Source: Bacillus proteolyticus (GTDB lineage Bacteria > Bacillota > Bacilli > Bacillales > Bacillaceae_G). Taken from it: a stretch of 64,000 nt of DNA. This document shows positions 32,922-46,173 of the stretch, piece by piece. Location of the stretch: the NCBI RefSeq assembly GCF_001884065.1, contig NZ_MACH01000054.1, forward strand, positions 186,001 through 250,000, given 5' to 3'. The notes beneath the pieces are model-generated. The model saw only the letters and a program-made list of their open reading frames with translations. It made no database searches and had not been told where the DNA came from. Within the stretch, counting starts at the first letter, position 1; the number at the start of each line of letters is the position of its first letter. A program made the position numbers and the translations under genes.

Positions 32922-34622
32922 ATGTCTTCAAAAACAGAAGAGAAACTGGCAACTGGTGCACAGCTATTGTTAGAAGCGCTAGAAAAGGAAAGAGTAGAAG
33001 TGATTTTCGGTTATCCAGGTGGTGCTGTTTTACCTCTATATGATGCGCTTTATGATTGTGAGATTCCGCATATTTTAACGCGGCATGAACAAGGTGCAAT
33101 TCATGCCGCTGAAGGATATGCAAGAATTACAGGGAATCCAGGAGTTGTAATTGCAACAAGCGGGCCTGGTGCTACAAATGTTATTACTGGTCTAGCTGAC
33201 GCGATGATTGATTCATTACCGCTTGTTGTATTTACAGGGCAAGTAGCAACAACGTTAATCGGGAGTGATGCTTTCCAAGAAGCTGATATTATGGGGCTTA
33301 CGATGCCGGTGACGAAACATAATTATCAAGTACGAAAAGCATCGGATTTACCTCGAATTATTAAAGAAGCATTTCATATAGCTAGAACAGGAAGACCGGG
33401 CCCAGTTGTAATTGACCTTCCGAAAGATATGGTAGTAGAGAAAGGTGAGCGATGTAGTGATGTACAAATGGATTTACCAGGATACCAGCCTAATTACGAA
33501 CCGAATCTACTACAAATAAACAAATTATTACAAGCGATTGCGACTTCAAAAAAGCCGTTAATTTTAGCTGGAGCAGGTGTATTACATGCAAAGGCATCGA
33601 AAGAATTAACAAGCTTTGCTCGTAAATATCAAATTCCTGTTGTGCATACATTACTTGGTCTTGGTGGTTTTCCGCCTGATGATAAATTATTTCTTGGGAT
33701 GGGAGGAATGCACGGTTCTTACACGGCTAATATGACGTTATATGAATGTGATCTACTTATAAATATAGGAGCAAGATTTGACGATCGTCTTACTGGGAAT
33801 TTAGCATATTTTGCTAAAGAAGCGCTTGTCGCACATATAGATATTGATCCAGCGGAAATCGGAAAAAATGTGCCGACTGAAATTCCAATTGTTGCGAGTG
33901 CGAAGCGGGCGTTAGAAGTATTACTTCAAACAGAAGGAAGTAAAGAAAATCATCATGAATGGCTCTCTTTATTAAAGAGTAGAAAAGAAAAATATCCATT
34001 AACTTATAAACGAAATTCTGAAAGTATTAAACCTCAATACGCGATTGATATGCTATATGAAATTACGAAGGGAAAAGCCATTGTAACAACAGACGTTGGG
34101 CAACATCAAATGTGGGCAGCACAATATTATCCGCTGAAAAATCCAGATAAATGGGTAACTTCTGGAGGCTTAGGAACAATGGGATTTGGATTTCCAGCAG
34201 CAATTGGTGCACAAATTGCAAAGCCAGAGGAATTAGTTATTGCCATTGTCGGTGATGCGGGATTTCAAATGACCCTGCAAGAACTAAGTGTATTAAAAGA
34301 GCATTCTTTACCAGTTAAAGTGTTTATTTTAAATAATGAAGCTTTAGGAATGGTAAGACAATGGCAAGATGAGTTTTATAATAAACGATATTCGCACTCC
34401 ATACTTTCGTGTCAACCAGATTTTGTTGCCCTTGCGAATGCATACGGCATAAAAGGCGTCCGTATTGATGATCCACTTCTTGCAAAGAAGCAATTAAAGC
34501 ATGCGATTGAATTACAAGAACCAGTATTAATTGATTGCCGCGTACTTCAATCTGAAAAGGTTATACCGATGGTTGCCCCAGGAAAAGGGGTTCACCAAAT
34601 GGAGGGAGTGGAGAAAAGGTGA
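32922..34622 (+). CDS. ilvB: Acetolactate synthase large subunit
   Basis: A 566-residue ThDP enzyme. The ATG at 32922 is taken; the open frame from 32865 starts inside the T-box terminator. [15 protein letters not shown] with the downstream catalytic Glu (RHEQGA), the FAD/linker domain, and the ThDP motif [12 protein letters not shown]...NNEALGM are present. It condenses two pyruvates, or pyruvate with 2-oxobutyrate. The GGGGG site is 12 bp from the ATG, slightly far. Confidence 0.93.
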   Translation: MSSKTEEKLATGAQLLLEALEKERVEVIFGYPGGAVLPLYDALYDCEIPHILTRHEQGAIHAAEGYARITGNPGVVIATSGPGATNVITGLADAMIDSLPLVVFTGQVATTLIGSDAFQEADIMGLTMPVTKHNYQVRKASDLPRIIKEAFHIARTGRPGPVVIDLPKDMVVEKGERCSDVQMDLPGYQPNYEPNLLQINKLLQAIATSKKPLILAGAGVLHAKASKELTSFARKYQIPVVHTLLGLGGFPPDDKLFLGMGGMHGSYTANMTLYECDLLINIGARFDDRLTGNLAYFAKEALVAHIDIDPAEIGKNVPTEIPIVASAKRALEVLLQTEGSKENHHEWLSLLKSRKEKYPLTYKRNSESIKPQYAIDMLYEITKGKAIVTTDVGQHQMWAAQYYPLKNPDKWVTSGGLGTMGFGFPAAIGAQIAKPEELVIAIVGDAGFQMTLQELSVLKEHSLPVKVFILNNEALGMVRQWQDEFYNKRYSHSILSCQPDFVALANAYGIKGVRIDDPLLAKKQLKHAIELQEPVLIDCRVLQSEKVIPMVAPGKGVHQMEGVEKR

Positions 34623-35131
34623 AGAGAATTGTTACAGCGACAGTTCGAAATCAAAGCGGTGTGTTAAATCGAATTACAGGCGTTATGACACGTAGACATT
34701 TTAATATTGAAAGTATTTCAGTAGGGCATACGGAATCGTCGGATATTTCAAGGATGACGATTGTTGTACATGTTGAAAGTGAACAGCAAGTTGAACAGTT
34801 AATTAAACAACTGCATAAGCAAATCGATGTCCTAAAAGTCTCTGATATTACAGAAGAGGCAATGATTGCTAGAGAACTCGCGCTTATTAAAGTGGCAACT
34901 TCAAGTGTAACAAGAGCAGAATTATATAGTTTAATTGAACCGTTCCGAGCCGCTGTAATAGATGTTGGAAAGGATTCCATAGTGGTGCAAGTAACAGGTA
35001 CCCAGGAGAAAGTAGAAGCGTTAATTGAATTGCTTCGTCCATACGGTTTGAAAGAAATTGCTAGAACAGGTGTAACAGCATTTACGCGTAGTATGAAAAA
35101 ACAAGATAAACAAGTGATGTTAATTCAATAA
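34619..35131 (+). CDS. ilvN: Acetolactate synthase small (regulatory) subunit
   Basis: A 170-residue protein with GTG start overlapping ilvB by 4 nt. The N-terminal ACT domain ([20 protein letters not shown]) binds valine for feedback inhibition; the C-terminal domain contacts IlvB. Length is standard. Confidence 0.93.
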   Translation: MKRIVTATVRNQSGVLNRITGVMTRRHFNIESISVGHTESSDISRMTIVVHVESEQQVEQLIKQLHKQIDVLKVSDITEEAMIARELALIKVATSSVTRAELYSLIEPFRAAVIDVGKDSIVVQVTGTQEKVEALIELLRPYGLKEIARTGVTAFTRSMKKQDKQVMLIQ

Positions 35132-35145
35132 TTATTTAAATATAG

Positions 35146-36168
<1,023 letters not shown>

Positions 36169-36169
36169 T

Positions 36170-37690
36170 ATGAAGCAGATTTTGTTCATGGATACGACGC
36201 TTCGTGATGGCGAACAATCACCAGGAGTTAATTTAAATGAACAAGAGAAATTGCAGATTGCAAGGCAACTAGAGAGACTTGGTATTAATGTAATGGAAGC
36301 GGGATTCGCAGCAGCTTCTGAAGGTGATTTTCAATCGGTAAAACGTATCGCAAATACCATTCAAAATGCTACGGTTATGAGTTTAGCTAGAGCGAAAGAA
36401 AGTGATATTCGAAGAGCCTATGAAGCGGTGAAAGGTGCTGTCTCTCCTCGTTTACACGTATTTTTAGCTACAAGTGACATTCATATGAAATATAAGCTTT
36501 GTATGTCAAAAGAAGATGTATTAGATAGCATTCATCGCTCGGTTACGCTCGGAAAATCGTTATTTCCGACAGTGCAATTTTCAGCAGAAGATGCAACAAG
36601 AACATCGAGAGTATTTTTAGCTGAAGCAGTAGAAGTAGCGATTCGTGCAGGAGCGAATGTAATCAATATTCCTGATACAGTTGGATATACGAATCCAGAA
36701 GAATATTATTCTCTTTTTAAATACTTACAAGAATCTGTTCCTTCGTATGAAAAAGCAATTTTCTCTTGTCACTGTCACGATGATCTTGGGATGGCAGTAG
36801 CGAATTCGTTAGCTGCGGTTGAAGGCGGAGCATTGCAAGTAGAAGGAACGATTAATGGAATTGGAGAAAGAGCGGGGAATGCAGCTCTAGAAGAGGTCGC
36901 AGTTGCTCTTCATATTAGAAAAGATTTCTATGAAGCAGAGTCTTCTATGACGTTAAAAGAAATTAAAGCGACAAGTACATTAGTAAGTCGTTTAACAGGT
37001 ATGGTTGTACCAAAAAATAAAGCGATTGTTGGAGCGAATGCATTTGCTCATGAATCAGGTATTCATCAAGATGGTGTTTTAAAAGAAGTGACGACATATG
37101 AAATTATTGAACCGACGCTTATAGGTGAATCTCAAAATCTATTTGTACTTGGAAAACATTCTGGTCGTCACGCATTTACGGAAAAAATGAAAGAACTAGG
37201 CTATGAATTTACAAAGGAAGAACGTGATGCGGTATTTGAAGCTTTTAAAAAATTAGCTGATCGTAAGAAGGAAATTACTGAAGAAGATTTACGAGCGCTT
37301 ATGCTTGGTGAAGCAGCATTTGCGGCGCAGCAATATAACATTACGCAATTACAAGTGCACTTCGTATCAAATAGTACACAATGTGCGACAGTTGTGCTGA
37401 AGGATGAGGAAGGAAACGTATACGAAGATGCAGCGACTGGTTCTGGTAGTATTGAAGCAATTTACAATGCAATCCAAAGAATTTTAGGATTAGAATGTGA
37501 ATTGGCAGATTATCGCATACAATCTATTACGCAAGGTCAAGACGCACTTGCCCATGTTCATGTTGAATTAAAAGAAGGAATGCATCAAGTATCAGGTTTT
37601 GGTGTTGCACAAGACGTATTGGAAGCTTCGGCGAGAGCTTATGTCCACGCGGCAGGGAAATTGAAATCTTTTATAGCGCTTGTAAAGTAA
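36170..37690 (+). CDS. leuA: 2-isopropylmalate synthase
   Basis: A 506-residue enzyme. [16 protein letters not shown] at the N-terminus is the acetyl-CoA condensing signature, with metal ligands in [15 protein letters not shown], and HSGRHAF in the linker. The C-terminal LeuA allosteric domain (leucine feedback) spans ~390-506. It starts one base after ilvC. Confidence 0.95.
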   Translation: MKQILFMDTTLRDGEQSPGVNLNEQEKLQIARQLERLGINVMEAGFAAASEGDFQSVKRIANTIQNATVMSLARAKESDIRRAYEAVKGAVSPRLHVFLATSDIHMKYKLCMSKEDVLDSIHRSVTLGKSLFPTVQFSAEDATRTSRVFLAEAVEVAIRAGANVINIPDTVGYTNPEEYYSLFKYLQESVPSYEKAIFSCHCHDDLGMAVANSLAAVEGGALQVEGTINGIGERAGNAALEEVAVALHIRKDFYEAESSMTLKEIKATSTLVSRLTGMVVPKNKAIVGANAFAHESGIHQDGVLKEVTTYEIIEPTLIGESQNLFVLGKHSGRHAFTEKMKELGYEFTKEERDAVFEAFKKLADRKKEITEEDLRALMLGEAAFAAQQYNITQLQVHFVSNSTQCATVVLKDEEGNVYEDAATGSGSIEAIYNAIQRILGLECELADYRIQSITQGQDALAHVHVELKEGMHQVSGFGVAQDVLEASARAYVHAAGKLKSFIALVK

Positions 37691-37693
37691 ATG

Positions 37694-37729
37694 TTAGATA
37701 AGTGAGGAAAGTTCTCCTCACTTATCTAA
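37694..37729 (+). promoter_or_regulatory. Perfect 15-bp hairpin between leuA and leuB without U-tract
   Basis: TTAGATAAGTGAGGA and its exact complement around a 6-nt loop, followed by TTAAAGTTCTG rather than a T-run. It is therefore unlikely to terminate efficiently and may be an RNA stability or processing element. Confidence 0.6.
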
Positions 37730-37766
37730 TTAAAGTTCTGAAAATTCAGTTGAAGGGGTGCTTAAG

Positions 37767-38831
37767 TTGGAAAAACGTATTGTTTGTTTAGCTGGTGATG
37801 GTGTTGGTCCGGAAATTATGGAAAGTGCGAAGGAAGTATTGCATATGGTAGAGAGGCTATATGGACATCATTTTCATTTACAAGATGAGTACTTTGGTGG
37901 GAGTGCTATTGACGTAACTGGGCAACCATTACCGCAGCGAACACTTGCCGCTTGTTTAGCAAGTGATGCGGTTTTACTTGGAGCGGTTGGTGGCCCACGG
38001 TGGGATGGTGCGAAAGAAAGGCCAGAGAAAGGATTATTAGCTTTAAGGAAAGGACTTGGTGTATTTGCGAATGTTCGACCTGTAACGGTAGAAAGCGCAA
38101 CTGCACATTTATCGCCATTAAAAAACGCTGATGAAATTGATTTCGTTGTTGTTCGTGAATTAACAGGTGGCATTTATTTTTCTTATCCGAAAGAACGAAC
38201 AGAAGAAGTGGCAACAGATACTCTTACTTATCATCGTCATGAAATTGAACGTATCGTCTCGTATGCTTTTCAATTAGCGAGCAAACGGAAGAAAAAAGTT
38301 ACGTCTATTGATAAGGCGAATGTTTTAGAGTCTAGTAAATTATGGCGAACTGTTACGGAAGAAGTAGCTCTTCGCTATCCAAATGTTGAATTAGAGCATA
38401 TTCTAGTCGATGCAGCTGCTATGGAATTAATTCGTAATCCAGGTCGATTTGACGTTATCGTAACAGAAAATTTATTTGGTGATATTTTAAGTGACGAGGC
38501 TTCTGTATTAGCGGGATCGTTAGGAATGCTTCCATCAGCAAGCCACGCTGAAAATGGTCCTTCGTTATACGAGCCTATTCACGGATCAGCACCGGATATT
38601 GCGGGGAGAAATAAGGCGAACCCAATTGCGATGATGCGTTCTGTTGCAATGATGCTTGGACAATCATTTGGATTAATGAGAGAAGGGTCTGCAATTGAAT
38701 CCGCAATATCTGCAGTTCTTCAATCGGGAAAATATACAGCAGACATTGGGGGAGATGAGACGACAACTTCATTTACGAAGGCAGTTATTCAAGAGATGGA
38801 AGAGCAAGCGCTAGTAGGGAGAGGAAGATAA
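37767..38831 (+). CDS. leuB: 3-isopropylmalate dehydrogenase
   Basis: A 354-residue enzyme. TTG at 37767, 9 bp after GGGG; the GTG at 37758 overlaps that site. [11 protein letters not shown] at the start, [10 protein letters not shown], the catalytic Lys in [12 protein letters not shown], and [20 protein letters not shown] carry the metal- and NAD-binding residues. Confidence 0.93.
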   Translation: MEKRIVCLAGDGVGPEIMESAKEVLHMVERLYGHHFHLQDEYFGGSAIDVTGQPLPQRTLAACLASDAVLLGAVGGPRWDGAKERPEKGLLALRKGLGVFANVRPVTVESATAHLSPLKNADEIDFVVVRELTGGIYFSYPKERTEEVATDTLTYHRHEIERIVSYAFQLASKRKKKVTSIDKANVLESSKLWRTVTEEVALRYPNVELEHILVDAAAMELIRNPGRFDVIVTENLFGDILSDEASVLAGSLGMLPSASHAENGPSLYEPIHGSAPDIAGRNKANPIAMMRSVAMMLGQSFGLMREGSAIESAISAVLQSGKYTADIGGDETTTSFTKAVIQEMEEQALVGRGR

Positions 38832-40225
38832 TGGGGAAAAGATTACTAGATAAGCTTTGGGAGAGACATGTAGTTGCGACAAACGAAAATGGATTGGATT
38901 TATTATATATCGATCTTCATCTCGTTCATGAAGTAACGTCACCGCAAGCCTTTGAAGGCTTGCGGCTTACAAATAGAACTGTTCGGAGACCAGAATTAAC
39001 ATTTGCAACGATGGATCATAATATTCCAACGAAAGATGTTTGGAATATTACCGATCGTATTGCGAAGCAGCAATTGGATACACTTCGTGAGAACTGCAAA
39101 CAATTTCAAGTGTCATTAGCTGATATTGGTGATGAAGAGCAAGGGATTGTCCATGTTATAGGACCAGAACTTGGACTCACGCAGCCAGGGAAAACGATTG
39201 TTTGCGGTGATAGTCATACAGCAACCCACGGTGCTTTCGGAGCGTTAGCATTTGGCATTGGTACGAGTGAAGTAGAGCATGTATTAGCAACGCAAACGCT
39301 GTGGCAACGAAAACCGAAAGCGATGGGTATTGAATTAAAAGGAAAGTTACAGAAAGGTGTTTATGCAAAAGATATTATTTTACATCTCCTTTCAAAGTAC
39401 GGCGTAGCAGTTGGAACCGGATATGTAATGGAATTTTACGGTGAGACGATTCATGCTATGGAAATGGAAGAGAGAATGACACTTTGCAATATGGCAATTG
39501 AAGGAGGAGCGAAAGCTGGTATCATTGCACCAGATGAAAAAACATTTTTTTATGTAAAAGGGCGTAAATATGCACCGAAAGACTATGGAACTTTTACGGA
39601 AAAATGGTCGGAGCTTTATACAGATTCAGATGCAATTTATGATTTGCATATTTCGATAGACGTTACGGATTTAGCACCGTATGTTACTTGGGGAACAAAT
39701 CCTAGTATGGGTGTTCGCATTGATGAAAAATTACCAGAAAAGCGTGATGAAAATGATGAAAGAGCATTTTCGTATATGGGATTGAGTCCTGGACAAAGCA
39801 CTTTTGAAATTCCAGTTCAGCATGTTTTCATAGGATCTTGTACAAATTCCAGGCTATCTGATTTAGAAATTGCCGCATCTGTTGTAAAGGGGAAAAAGGT
39901 AAAAGACGGTGTGCGAGCCCTCGTTGTTCCTGGGTCTAAAAAGGTAAGAGAAGCAGCAATGCAAAAAGGATTACATCGCATATTTGAAGAAGCGGGGTTT
40001 GAATGGAGAGAGCCTGGATGTTCAATGTGTCTTGGAATGAATCCGGATCAAGTGCCGGAAGGAGAACATTGTGCATCTACTTCAAATCGTAACTTTGAAG
40101 GAAGACAAGGAAAAGGAGCAAGAACGCATTTAGTTAGCCCAGCAATGGCAGCAGCAGCTGCGTTATATGGTCATTTTGTTGATATTAGAAAGGAGAGTTA
40201 CGATGGAGCCATTTCGTATTCATAA
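38831..40225 (+). CDS. leuC: 3-isopropylmalate dehydratase large subunit
   Basis: A 464-residue aconitase-family protein. The three [4Fe-4S] cysteines are in GSCTNSR and the CSMCLGMN segment. [20 protein letters not shown] is the conserved substrate loop. It overlaps leuB by one base and leuD by 23 nt. Confidence 0.94.
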   Translation: MGKRLLDKLWERHVVATNENGLDLLYIDLHLVHEVTSPQAFEGLRLTNRTVRRPELTFATMDHNIPTKDVWNITDRIAKQQLDTLRENCKQFQVSLADIGDEEQGIVHVIGPELGLTQPGKTIVCGDSHTATHGAFGALAFGIGTSEVEHVLATQTLWQRKPKAMGIELKGKLQKGVYAKDIILHLLSKYGVAVGTGYVMEFYGETIHAMEMEERMTLCNMAIEGGAKAGIIAPDEKTFFYVKGRKYAPKDYGTFTEKWSELYTDSDAIYDLHISIDVTDLAPYVTWGTNPSMGVRIDEKLPEKRDENDERAFSYMGLSPGQSTFEIPVQHVFIGSCTNSRLSDLEIAASVVKGKKVKDGVRALVVPGSKKVREAAMQKGLHRIFEEAGFEWREPGCSMCLGMNPDQVPEGEHCASTSNRNFEGRQGKGARTHLVSPAMAAAAALYGHFVDIRKESYDGAISYS

Positions 40226-40784
40226 AGGTACTGCCGCAGTACTTATGAATGACAACATTGATACAGATCAAATTATTCCGAAGCAATATTTAAAGAGAAT
40301 TGAAAGGACGGGATTTGGACAGTATTTATTTGATGAGTGGCGTTACGATAATGAGCGTCATGAAAATCCTAATTTCCCTCTTAATGCTCCAGAAAGAAAA
40401 GGGGCAAGTATATTAATTACAGGTGATAATTTTGGGTGCGGTTCTTCAAGAGAACATGCTCCGTGGGCGCTTGCTGATTATGGTTTCCGCGTTATTATCG
40501 CCGGAGGGTTTGCAGATATTTTTTATATGAATTGTATGAAAAATGGTATGTTACCAATTGTAATGGATAAAGTAATGCGAGAACAACTTGCCAAAACTGA
40601 TGCGAGAGAACAAATAGAAGTAGATTTAGAGAATGAAGTAATTACAACGAGTACGCACAGGTTTCATTTTACAATCGAGAAAATGTGGAAAGAGAAATTA
40701 TTAAATGGTCTAGACGAAATTAGTATTACGATGCAATATGAACAAGAAATTGGAGAGTATGAAAGGAAAGTAGCTTTATATTAA
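40203..40784 (+). CDS. leuD: 3-isopropylmalate dehydratase small subunit
   Basis: A 193-residue swivel-domain subunit from the ATG at 40203 (AAAGGAGAG, ~6 bp); the open frame from 40167 is inside leu[16 protein letters not shown] at the start and [17 protein letters not shown] are the family motifs. Confidence 0.94.
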   Translation: MEPFRIHKGTAAVLMNDNIDTDQIIPKQYLKRIERTGFGQYLFDEWRYDNERHENPNFPLNAPERKGASILITGDNFGCGSSREHAPWALADYGFRVIIAGGFADIFYMNCMKNGMLPIVMDKVMREQLAKTDAREQIEVDLENEVITTSTHRFHFTIEKMWKEKLLNGLDEISITMQYEQEIGEYERKVALY

Positions 40785-40809
40785 GAAATAACGGAATTTT
40801 TAAAATGTA

Positions 40810-40838
40810 TTTACATTCAGAATTAAGTGTTATATACT
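40810..40838 (+). promoter_or_regulatory. his operon promoter
   Basis: TTTACA at 40810-40815, 17-bp spacer, TATACT at 40833-40838; the leader peptide starts 35 bp after it. Confidence 0.78.
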
Positions 40839-40872
40839 ATGTAAAAATCAGAGTAGAAAGGGAGTAAGTATT

Positions 40873-40926
40873 ATGAATATCGTGCAATCTATTAAAATGC
40901 TTACACAACTACATCATCATACATAA
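40873..40926 (+). CDS. His operon leader peptide
   Basis: A 17-residue reading frame, MNIVQSIKMLTQLHHHT, with three consecutive CAT (His) codons right before the stop and a GGGAG site ~7 bp upstream of ATG. It is directly followed by competing hairpins and an intrinsic terminator before hisZ. This is the arrangement of a ribosome-mediated attenuator sensing charged tRNA-His. Confidence 0.8.
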   Translation: MNIVQSIKMLTQLHHHT

Positions 40927-41035
40927 AACCCTTGAACCTAGCGTGAAAACGTGTAGGTACAAGGGTTATTCCCGTTGTACCTACACTCTACTAAAGAGCC
41001 TTGTAGGTATTTTGTCTACAAGGCTCTTTTTATTT
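40927..41035 (+). promoter_or_regulatory. His attenuator: competing hairpins and terminator
   Basis: Segment A (40927-40940) pairs with B (40954-40967). B can instead pair with C: GTGTAGGTACAA (40951-40962) with TTGTACCTACAC (40975-40986), 12 bp. C can also pair with TGTAGGTA at 41002-41009, inside the terminator. The terminator AAAGAGCCTTGTAG / CTACAAGGCTCTTT (40993-41029) ends in a T-run. Mutually exclusive pairings of this kind define an attenuator; the exact order of events is not settled by sequence. Confidence 0.78.
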
Positions 41036-41092
41036 TCGGTTTAGGTGAATGAAATAGGCATACATTAGAAAGGGAAAGGTGTGAGAATTTAG

Positions 41093-42355
41093 ATGACAAA
41101 ATGGAAACGTGCAAACCCAAATGGAACGAGAGACTATTTATTCGAAGAATGTACGTTAATTGAAGAAGTAGAACAAAAATTAAGGCGTACTTTTTTAGAG
41201 CGAGGTTATGAAGAAATAAGGACACCGACAATAGAATTTTATGATGTTTTTGCATTTCGAAGCAGGCCGATAGATGAGGAAAAGATGTATAAATTTTTTG
41301 ATGAAAAGGGACGGATTATCGTGTTACGCCCAGATATGACAATTCCTTTAGCGAGAGTGATGGGAACGCAGAGCTGGGATACTCCGCTTAAACTGACGTA
41401 TAGCGGGAATGTATTTCGGGCGAATGAGTCCCATTCTGGAAAATATAATGAAATCGTACAAAGTGGTATTGAAATTATCGGGATTGATAATGTAAGAGCT
41501 GAAATTGAATGCGTAATAAGTGTTATTCAGGCACTTCAAAAGTTAAAGGTGCAATCTTTTACAATTGAGATTGGGCAAGTACAGTTATATAAATGTATTG
41601 TAAAAAAACTCTCCATTTGTGATGAAGAAGAGAGTGTGCTTAGAACATATATTGAAAGTAAAAATTATGCTGCTCTATCAAATTTTATTAGAGAAAAAAA
41701 ATTAGATCGATGTGATGAAACAGTAAGATTACTTGAGAAATTGCCAAGGCTATTTGGAAATTTAGAAGTTATTGAGGAAGCAGAAAAACTCGCCTCAAGT
41801 AATGAAATGAAAATGGCGATTGCCAGAGTGAAAGAAATATATGAAGCGATTGAAAAACTAGGCTATGGATCTTACATCTCAATTGATTTAGGTATGATTC
41901 AACATTTGGATTATTATACAGGTGTTATTTTCAAAGGGTATATATATGAAATTGGAGAAGAAATTGTTAGTGGAGGAAGATATGATGAGTTAATTGGGAA
42001 TTTTGGAGAGATGCTACCGGCTGTTGGACTCGCGGTGCAAGTCAATCAAATTGTGAAGGCGCTGCAAGAGCAGCAAGAACCATATGAACGAAAGAAAATA
42101 GATATTATGATTCATTATGAGTTAAATAGATTAGCAGAAGCGGAAAGATTACGAAATTCACTTCAAAAGGATGGGAAAAAAGTAGAGCTATCTTTATTCC
42201 CTAATTTAAACGACACCTTTCAATTTGCTAGAAAAAATAAAATAGTAACGGTCGTAGAGGCAAAGAACGAATCATTAGTGGAATATGTATGGAAAGAGAA
42301 ATGGGTATTCCAGAAAGAAGGAGAAACTTCATGCGTAACATTCAAATTGCGTTAA
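41093..42355 (+). CDS. hisZ: ATP phosphoribosyltransferase regulatory subunit HisZ
   Basis: A 420-residue protein related to class II histidyl-tRNA synthetases. [26 protein letters not shown] (motif 2 region) and a FGGRYDEL-type segment ([14 protein letters not shown]) are seen, while the anticodon-binding domain is shortened. HisZ is required by the short form of HisG for activity and histidine feedback. It overlaps hisG by 25 nt. Confidence 0.92.
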   Translation: MTKWKRANPNGTRDYLFEECTLIEEVEQKLRRTFLERGYEEIRTPTIEFYDVFAFRSRPIDEEKMYKFFDEKGRIIVLRPDMTIPLARVMGTQSWDTPLKLTYSGNVFRANESHSGKYNEIVQSGIEIIGIDNVRAEIECVISVIQALQKLKVQSFTIEIGQVQLYKCIVKKLSICDEEESVLRTYIESKNYAALSNFIREKKLDRCDETVRLLEKLPRLFGNLEVIEEAEKLASSNEMKMAIARVKEIYEAIEKLGYGSYISIDLGMIQHLDYYTGVIFKGYIYEIGEEIVSGGRYDELIGNFGEMLPAVGLAVQVNQIVKALQEQQEPYERKKIDIMIHYELNRLAEAERLRNSLQKDGKKVELSLFPNLNDTFQFARKNKIVTVVEAKNESLVEYVWKEKWVFQKEGETSCVTFKLR

Positions 42356-42966
42356 CGAAAGGAAGATTAGAGAAGCATGTGATTCCATTGTTTGAGCAGA
42401 TTGGAATTGATTGTTCGGAGCTCAAAAATAAAGGACGAAAGCTTGTCTTTCAAAGTAGAAATACAGATATCTCATTTATTTTAGTGAAAGCAGTAGATGT
42501 TGCTACTTATGTAGAACATGGAGTAGCTGATATTGGGGTCGTTGGAAAAGATATTTTAATGGAAAACGAGAAAGATGTTTATGAAATGTTGGATTTAGGA
42601 GTAGGCGTGTGTAAGTTTTGTGTTGCTTCTATTCCTACTTATAATCCGAAGAGTTACCGGAAGAAACGCATTGCTACGAAATATCCACATATTACTTCTA
42701 ACTATTTTCATGATAAAGGGGAGGATGTAGAGATTATAAAAATAGAAGGTTCTGTAGAAATCGCTCCTATTCTTGGATTGGCAGATGCGATTGTTGATAT
42801 TGTTGAAACAGGAAAAACATTACAAGAAAATGGACTCATTGTATTTGAGGAAATGTGTTCTATATCTGCTCGAATGATTGTAAATAAGGCTGCATTAAAA
42901 ACTAAAAAAGACGAAATATTCAGTATTATAAATATGATGGAGCAAGAAATTTTGTCAGGAAAATAG
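42331..42966 (+). CDS. hisG: ATP phosphoribosyltransferase, short form
   Basis: 211 residues from the ATG at 42331 (GAAGGAG, ~8 bp). It lacks the C-terminal regulatory domain of long HisG, consistent with HisZ next to it. [12 protein letters not shown] at the start and [18 protein letters not shown] (PRPP loop) are conserved. First step of histidine synthesis. Confidence 0.94.
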   Translation: MRNIQIALTKGRLEKHVIPLFEQIGIDCSELKNKGRKLVFQSRNTDISFILVKAVDVATYVEHGVADIGVVGKDILMENEKDVYEMLDLGVGVCKFCVASIPTYNPKSYRKKRIATKYPHITSNYFHDKGEDVEIIKIEGSVEIAPILGLADAIVDIVETGKTLQENGLIVFEEMCSISARMIVNKAALKTKKDEIFSIINMMEQEILSGK

Positions 42967-42977
42967 GGGGGCTTGTA

Positions 42978-44267
42978 ATGGAGATAGTTTGTGAGGATTT
43001 CCAAGTTGCGTTATCGAAAATAAAGTTGCTACGAGAAAACGCTAATATAATAGAAGGAACTGTTCAAAGAAGTGTAAACGAAATCGTTCAAAATGTAAGG
43101 GAGAGTAAAGATGAGGCTGTATCTTTCTATACAAAAAAGTTCGATGGTGTGGAGGTTAAAGAGTTTCGTGTAAGTGAGGAAGAAATAAAACAAGCGAGTA
43201 GGTTTGTAGAGAATTCATTTTTAGATGCGTTAAAAGAGGCAAAGAAAAATATTATTTCGTATCATGAAAAGCAAAAAAGACAATCGATGTTCGATTGCAC
43301 GAGTGAGGGCATCATTAGAGGACAAATCATTCGGCCTTTAGAAAATGTAGGGGTATATGTGCCAGGCGGAACTGCTTCGTATCCTTCGTCAGTATTAATG
43401 AATGTATTGCCAGCAAAAATCGCAGGCGTGGAAAAAATTGTAATGGTGACGCCGCCGAATCAAGGAGGAATTGATCCACATATTTTAGTTGCTGCAAGCC
43501 TTGCAGGAGTAGATGAAATTTATACGATAGGTGGTGCGCAAGCAATTGCTGCTTTAGCATACGGGACGGAATCGATTCCGAAAGTGGATAAAATAGTTGG
43601 ACCAGGAAATTTGTACGTCGCTCTAGCGAAACGAGAAGTATACGGAATAGTAAATATCGATATGATTGCTGGACCATCAGAAATTGTAGTTATTGCTGAT
43701 GAAACCGGCAATGCAAAATATATTGCTGCTGATTTATTATCACAAGCGGAGCATGACGAGAGAGCAACAGCAATTTGCATTACAACGAGTATAGAGTTAG
43801 CGAAAGAAGTAGAAAGAGAGATAGAAAGACAGCTAGCGACATTACCAAGAAGTGAAATCGCACGTGAATCGATAAATAGAAATGGAGCCATCTTTATCGT
43901 TCCTTCTTTAGATGAGGCACTAAAGTTATCGAATGAAATCGCTCCAGAACATTTAGAGTTACATATAAAAGAGCCGATGAATGCTCTAGCGTATGTGAAA
44001 CATGCAGGATCTATTTTTCTTGGACCATATGCACCGGAACCGCTCGGTGATTATTTAGCAGGACCGAATCATGTGTTACCGACAAGTGGAACGGCAAAGT
44101 TTTTCTCACCGTTATCAGTTGATGATTTCGTGAAAAAATCAAGCTTTCTATCTTATACGGAGGAAGCGTTAAGAGATGTACAACATCATATTGTAGAACT
44201 TGCAAATAAAGAAGGGTTACATGCGCATGCGAGAGCAATTCAAATAAGATTTGAGGAGGAAGAATAA
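42978..44267 (+). CDS. hisD: Histidinol dehydrogenase
   Basis: A 429-residue enzyme oxidising histidinol to histidine in two NAD steps. [19 protein letters not shown], the zinc/catalytic segment [18 protein letters not shown], and [14 protein letters not shown] are the signatures. It overlaps hisB by one base. Confidence 0.95.
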   Translation: MEIVCEDFQVALSKIKLLRENANIIEGTVQRSVNEIVQNVRESKDEAVSFYTKKFDGVEVKEFRVSEEEIKQASRFVENSFLDALKEAKKNIISYHEKQKRQSMFDCTSEGIIRGQIIRPLENVGVYVPGGTASYPSSVLMNVLPAKIAGVEKIVMVTPPNQGGIDPHILVAASLAGVDEIYTIGGAQAIAALAYGTESIPKVDKIVGPGNLYVALAKREVYGIVNIDMIAGPSEIVVIADETGNAKYIAADLLSQAEHDERATAICITTSIELAKEVEREIERQLATLPRSEIARESINRNGAIFIVPSLDEALKLSNEIAPEHLELHIKEPMNALAYVKHAGSIFLGPYAPEPLGDYLAGPNHVLPTSGTAKFFSPLSVDDFVKKSSFLSYTEEALRDVQHHIVELANKEGLHAHARAIQIRFEEEE

Positions 44268-44851
44268 TGCGTGAGTCCAGTCAAATACGTGAAACGACAG
44301 AAACAAAAATAAAATTAAGTTTGCAGCTTGATGAAAGCAAGAATGTTTCTGTGCAAACGGGAGTTGGATTTTTTGATCATATGTTAACTTTATTTGCAAG
44401 GCATGGAAGATTCGGTTTGCAAGTGGAGGCGGAAGGCGATGTATTCGTTGATGCGCATCATACAATTGAAGATGTTGGAATTGTACTCGGAAATTGCTTG
44501 AAAGAAGCGTTGCAAAATAAAGAGGGGATTAACCGCTACGGTTCAGCGTATGTACCGATGGATGAATCGTTAGGATTTGTCGCGATTGATATAAGCGGAC
44601 GCTCATATATTGTATTTCAAGGTGAATTAACAAATCCGAAACTAGGAGATTTTGACACGGAATTAACGGAAGAATTTTTTAGAGCAGTTGCCCATGCAGC
44701 AAATATTACGTTACATGCTCGCATTTTATACGGGAGCAATACACATCACAAAATTGAAGCTCTATTTAAAGCGTTTGGTCGAGCGCTTAGAGAAGCAGTC
44801 GAAAGAAATGCCAACATTACTGGTGTAAATTCAACGAAAGGGATGTTGTAA
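44267..44851 (+). CDS. hisB: Imidazoleglycerol-phosphate dehydratase
   Basis: A 194-residue protein with the paired metal-binding motifs [23 protein letters not shown], and later [11 protein letters not shown] and NTHHKIEA. It is the single-domain form without the phosphatase of E. coli HisB; the phosphatase role is covered by HisJ at 47576. Confidence 0.95.
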   Translation: MRESSQIRETTETKIKLSLQLDESKNVSVQTGVGFFDHMLTLFARHGRFGLQVEAEGDVFVDAHHTIEDVGIVLGNCLKEALQNKEGINRYGSAYVPMDESLGFVAIDISGRSYIVFQGELTNPKLGDFDTELTEEFFRAVAHAANITLHARILYGSNTHHKIEALFKAFGRALREAVERNANITGVNSTKGML

Positions 44852-45481
44852 TTGATTGCTATTATAGATTATGGAATGGGGAATATTCGCAGTGTGGAAC
44901 AAGCATTAAAATATATTGGAGCAGAGCACATCGTAACGGATGATAAAGAAGAAATATTGAGAAGTGATGGCGTTATTTTACCGGGAGTAGGCGCATTTCC
45001 GAAAGCAATGGACGTTTTAGAAGAAAAAGATTTAGTATGTGTGCTAAAAGAATTTGGGAGTTCGGGAAAACCACTTTTGGGCATTTGCTTAGGAATGCAG
45101 CTTTTATTTGAAAAAAGTGAGGAGCTACAAGACTGTAACGGATTAAATTTATTGCCAGGTGTCATTAGAAAGTTAAAAGTTCCTTATAAAATTCCACATA
45201 TGGGGTGGAATGAATTAAAGAAAGATGGAGAAATATCGCTTTGGAATGGAGTAGAGGACGGTTCTTTCGTATACTATGTCCACTCTTATTATGCAGATTG
45301 TCCAAATGAAATTGTGTATGGGTCAAGTGAGTATGGAGTGCAAGTACCTGGTTTTGTAGCAAAAGGAAATATATATGGCGCACAGTTTCATCCTGAAAAA
45401 AGTGGTGACATTGGAATGCAAATGTTGAAAAATTTCAAAGGGGTGGTAGAAGCATGGAAATCTTCCCAGCTATCGATTTAA
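44852..45481 (+). CDS. hisH: Imidazole glycerol phosphate synthase, glutaminase subunit
   Basis: A 209-residue class I glutamine amidotransferase with TTG start right after the hisB stop. Catalytic Cys in [11 protein letters not shown] (~79), and His/Glu in [10 protein letters not shown]. It supplies ammonia to HisF and overlaps hisA by 28 nt. Confidence 0.94.
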   Translation: MIAIIDYGMGNIRSVEQALKYIGAEHIVTDDKEEILRSDGVILPGVGAFPKAMDVLEEKDLVCVLKEFGSSGKPLLGICLGMQLLFEKSEELQDCNGLNLLPGVIRKLKVPYKIPHMGWNELKKDGEISLWNGVEDGSFVYYVHSYYADCPNEIVYGSSEYGVQVPGFVAKGNIYGAQFHPEKSGDIGMQMLKNFKGVVEAWKSSQLSI

Positions 45482-46173
45482 AAGAAGGTCGATGCGTTAG
45501 ACTTTATCAAGGGGAATTTAGTAAGGAAACAGTAATGAATGAAGACCCGGTTGCGCAAGCGCTCATATTTGAAAAGTTTGGAGCGAAAATACTACACATT
45601 GTTGATTTAGATGGTGCAATTGCTGGGGAGTCAGTAAATTTGTCCGTAATTGAAAGGATATGCAGGGCGGTACGTATTCCTGTGCAAGTTGGAGGAGGAG
45701 TTCGATCACTTGCGGCAGTAGAGAAGTTATTGTTAGTCGGTGTAAAAAAAGTAATTTTAGGAACAGCTGCTCTTTATGATAAGGCATTTTTAGAAGAAGC
45801 AGTTCGTCTATACAAAGAGAAAATCATAGTTGGAATTGACGCGAAAAATGGTTTTGTAGCAACGAGAGGCTGGCTTGATATGTCTGAAATTTCTTACATT
45901 GTTTTAGCAAAGCAAATGGAGAATTTAGGTGTTCAAACGATTGTGTTTACAGACATTTCGAAAGACGGGACGCTGGCAGGGCCAAATTTTGAGCAATTAG
46001 AGTTATTACAAAAAAGCGTAGGCATTCGTCTCATTGCTTCTGGAGGAGTAGCATCTATTCAAGATGTGAAAAAATTAAATGACATGAATATATATGGCGT
46101 CATAATTGGAAAGGCACTTTACGAGAAAACGATTGATTTAGAAGAAGTGTTACAGGTGACGAAGCTATGTTAA
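45454..46173 (+). CDS. hisA: ProFAR isomerase
   Basis: A 239-residue TIM barrel. [16 protein letters not shown] with the N-terminal catalytic Asp, VGGGVRS, and [14 protein letters not shown] with the second Asp. Half-barrel similarity to HisF is evident. Confidence 0.94.
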   Translation: MEIFPAIDLKEGRCVRLYQGEFSKETVMNEDPVAQALIFEKFGAKILHIVDLDGAIAGESVNLSVIERICRAVRIPVQVGGGVRSLAAVEKLLLVGVKKVILGTAALYDKAFLEEAVRLYKEKIIVGIDAKNGFVATRGWLDMSEISYIVLAKQMENLGVQTIVFTDISKDGTLAGPNFEQLELLQKSVGIRLIASGGVASIQDVKKLNDMNIYGVIIGKALYEKTIDLEEVLQVTKLC

